Below the pieces are notes generated by a model that saw only the letters and a list, made by a program, of their open reading frames with translations, made no database searches and had not been told where the DNA came from. Shown here piece after piece: positions 57,830 to 60,000 of a stretch of DNA of 60,000 nt. The first letter of the stretch is position 1, and each line of letters starts with the position of its first letter. Position numbers and translations under genes: made by a program. The DNA is from Gnetum montanum (Eukaryota > Streptophyta > Gnetopsida > Gnetales > Gnetaceae): assembly GCA_015680685.1 (NCBI GenBank), contig MNCI01018932.1, positions 499,201 through 559,200 of the forward strand, read 5' to 3'.

Positions 57830-59360
57830 TGCCTCAATAATATAGAGTGGTATATGCTCATCTTGATGAGTATGTATCCAATTTCACCTTCATCCTACAC
57901 CTAGATGAATAGTTGTGGTGGCATTACATGGAGGGCAACATTGTGTTGGCACTAGATCAATCCATTCCTATGATTCTCTAACAAATGCTTATACGATTGG
58001 ATCTCTAAGGACTTCATGTTAAGTATGTTGTGTAGGATAGTAACACTAGGGATTATCATCCCACTGAGACACAACATCTAAGGGATCGATAGTGAGAACA
58101 ACATTATGAATCTATAAAGGGAAAGTGGTTTAATGATTTTCCATTTTTGCTCTAGTAAAAAGATGATGGAGAACCCTTCTCTAGGGGTTTTTCATTTAGT
58201 GAAATTCCTCTCTTTAACTTTTATGAATGAGGTTAAAACTAGAACCTGCAATTCCACAACCCTAGTTCTGGCAAGAATGAATCTAATGACAAAGGAGGAT
58301 CTAAGGAGGAGAGTCAAGGCAGGGATGTAGACAAGAAATAAGATCATGATTGTGGTCATGATCATTGAAGAGGGGGTAGTAGGCATCATGATGGTGCTAG
58401 TTCTCCTTCCTATTCACCTTTGTCATCATCTTCTTCTTTTGGCTCCAACCACAACTGTAGGGGTTGTGACCATTATAGAGGTAATCAATGGGACTAAAAT
58501 GATCAAAGGGACCATCGAGCAAGTCAAGACTAGGGGTGTGGGAATTCAAGAAAGATCCACTAACATGAATGAGGTAGTAGAGGGCATCATAGGTAGTAGA
58601 ATCATGACCTCAATGAGCCTTTTCTTGCTACTTGGAGTATGCTAAACATTACATAGGTAGTGAGAATTCCAACAAGGCATGTAAAAGATAGTCAAATCAA
58701 AAGACTAGATATGAACAATATTCCTCAATTCAAAGGGGGTTGCAACTCATATCTGCAAAACCATCTTCAAGCTTCCAAGATGCATGCGCCTTATAGAATA
58801 TAGAGAATGAGTGGCAAAAGCTTAAGTTGTTTCCAAGGACACTCATTAAAGAGGAAAACAACTGGTATTAGTCCTTAGAACTAGAATTTATCATATGATA
58901 GAGTACAATGCTTAAATTATTCAATGACAGATATCATATGTACTCCCAAGTGTCCAACTTAAGAAGGTAGATCCAAGAATGAAAACAAGGGATATATGAA
59001 CCCTTGAATGCCACCATTAAGTGATACTATTCCTTAGTGCACAAATTCCTTGGCCATAATTATTCTCAACTAGACCAACTTTATCACATTGTAGACAAGC
59101 TTTGATTAGAAATAAGGAGAATTCGGGTGACTATCAAAATTAAGCATTCATCAAATCTAAAGATTGATTAAGTAGGTAGCTAAAGAGGAAGGACAATTAA
59201 GAAAATGAGGAAGTGTAGAAAGTACAACTACAATCCTTCCATTCGCAAGAGGGAGGTTTGATTTTGTGATAATGAGAAAGAATCATCACTTGATGAGGTG
59301 GTGAATAGGAAAAACTTTCCACTACAAAAATTTCAGTCTAAAATAATGCTAAGGTTGATC
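57830..59360 (+). pseudogene. Degenerate gag of element C
   Basis: Segments in order match A and D: YVSNFTFILHLDE, HYMEGNIVLALDQSI, DYHPTETQHLRDR, a His/Asp/Ser-rich stretch (58320-58470), RIPTRHVKDSQIKRLDMNNI, IENEWQKLKLFPRTL, MLKLFNDRYHMYSQVSN, and a final part equivalent to YNPSIRKREV-FCDNEKESSL. Stops and frameshifts are frequent. The reading breaks at about 59360 after AKVDQLL and never reaches the zinc finger or protease, because the LTR of element H follows. Confidence 0.75.
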
Positions 59361-59404
59361 AATTATTGATAAATCATTTTTTTAAATACTCCAATATTGG
59401 GGTG

Positions 59405-60000
59405 GCCATGCTAGTAGGTACATGATATCAGGTACGCGATATCGCAACCCAAGATGCAATATCGTACATTTGATATTGTAGGGTTACTCTCAGGTCTATA
59501 CATATAGCGCCTAGGCACACAATTGGGAGTAACTTTTTGATAATAAAGTAGTGAAACTCTTGCAGTTTGTCCATTTGAAAGTTAGAATATTTTCCAAGTG
59601 CCCATAGTAGAAGGTCTAAGTGTGAACAAATATTTGTTCAAGTATCGATGTATCTGAGCACACCATTGTGTTGGCAATAAAGATGAACTCTTTGATCCAT
59701 TCCTTGCAGCACTTGAGATTTTCTTTCCTATGCATTTACATATTGTTATTTCATGCAATTTACATTCATATTATTTATGTAGTAATTAATTTTGATCAAT
59801 CAATAAAATTATTAAATTACACAAGCATGACCACTTTGAGCATACATGTGACACTTGGTAGCTCAAAAACAGCTAGCATTTGATAGCCCAGTAGTGTTTG
59901 CACAAGTTCAGGATGTGTCCGGGAAGTGGAGATGGTTACTTGTGTTAGGCTAAATTAGACTATAGTTTACTTAGCAATTAATCACTCTTATTTATAATCA
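59405..60000 (+). repeat. LTR of element H, cut by window end
   Basis: U3 with ATGATATCAGG, ACGCGATATCGC, GCAATATCG and GATATT motifs, a TATACATATA box near 59497, the AATAAAGATGAAC block at about 59680, and TTCAGGATGTGTCCGGGAAG at 59910. It belongs to the same broad family as the LTRs of A, C and D but is clearly different from that of C, so it is not C's 3' LTR. No PPT precedes it. The start is approximate. Confidence 0.6.

Noticed and set aside
56758-60000. C and H as the two LTRs of one short gag-only element
   Set aside because: The two LTRs differ too much from each other and no PPT precedes H.

Overview
This window looks like repeat-filled intergenic DNA from a large plant genome. It is AT-rich and holds no convincing host gene, bacterial gene, tRNA or rRNA. 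Almost every coding trace belongs to a decayed retrotransposon: Ty3/gypsy, Ty1/copia, an RTE-type LINE, and short repeats that look like tRNA-derived SINEs. A gymnosperm (conifer-like) origin would fit the age and nesting of the elements, but that is inference; the sequence alone does not name the species. Letters A to K below are local labels for elements.

Layout. 1-2571: element D, minus-strand gypsy (gag, PBS, LTR). 2572-9180: element K, minus-strand gypsy gag with PBS and LTR, its LTR split by element J (4962-8697), a compact LTR element with an unfamiliar ORF and a near-perfect 5-bp target duplication. 9181-17984: old AT-rich DNA with an RTE-type LINE reverse transcriptase (11720-13095, minus) and five copies of a SINE-like repeat. 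17985-26741: element A, plus-strand gypsy with a readable gag-protease frame but no RT, RNase H or integrase, arranged LTR - internal - LTR - partial internal - LTR. 26742-27429: spacer rich in CATGACTCATG-like palindromes. 27430-29018: 3' end of element F (minus-strand gypsy). 29019-42262: element B, a 13.2-kb plus-strand gypsy with both LTRs, PBS, gag, protease, RT, RNase H, integrase and a long extra 3' ORF. 42263-46620: element G, minus-strand copia LTR, PPT and gag with no pol. 46621-48158 and 56461-56757: RT-RNase H and protease pieces of F, split by element E (48159-56460), a minus-strand gypsy with gag and protease but no RT. 56758-59360: element C (LTR, PBS, gag). 59405-60000: LTR of element H, cut by the window end.

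A, B, C, D, F and H are relatives: they share LTR landmarks, and where the 5' end is present a PBS resembling the 3' end of tRNA-Asp. B is the template against which the broken copies can be read. A lost RT to integrase, so any past movement would have needed enzymes from a B-like relative. E, G and J also lack a visible pol and are probably non-autonomous.

The most interesting pattern is regulatory. Each LTR family carries, just upstream of its TATA box, a cluster of its own short palindromic motif: GATATC/CGATATCG (A, C, D, H), CATCGATGAGGCC (B), CACATCAA (F), AGACATCT/AGATGTCT (G, J and K), TAGCGCTA (E). In B a block resembling its own LTR U3, with a perfect inverted repeat and a TATA box, also sits inside the element just upstream of the 3' ORF, followed by a plausible intron. 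This suggests that the extra ORF had its own internal promoter.
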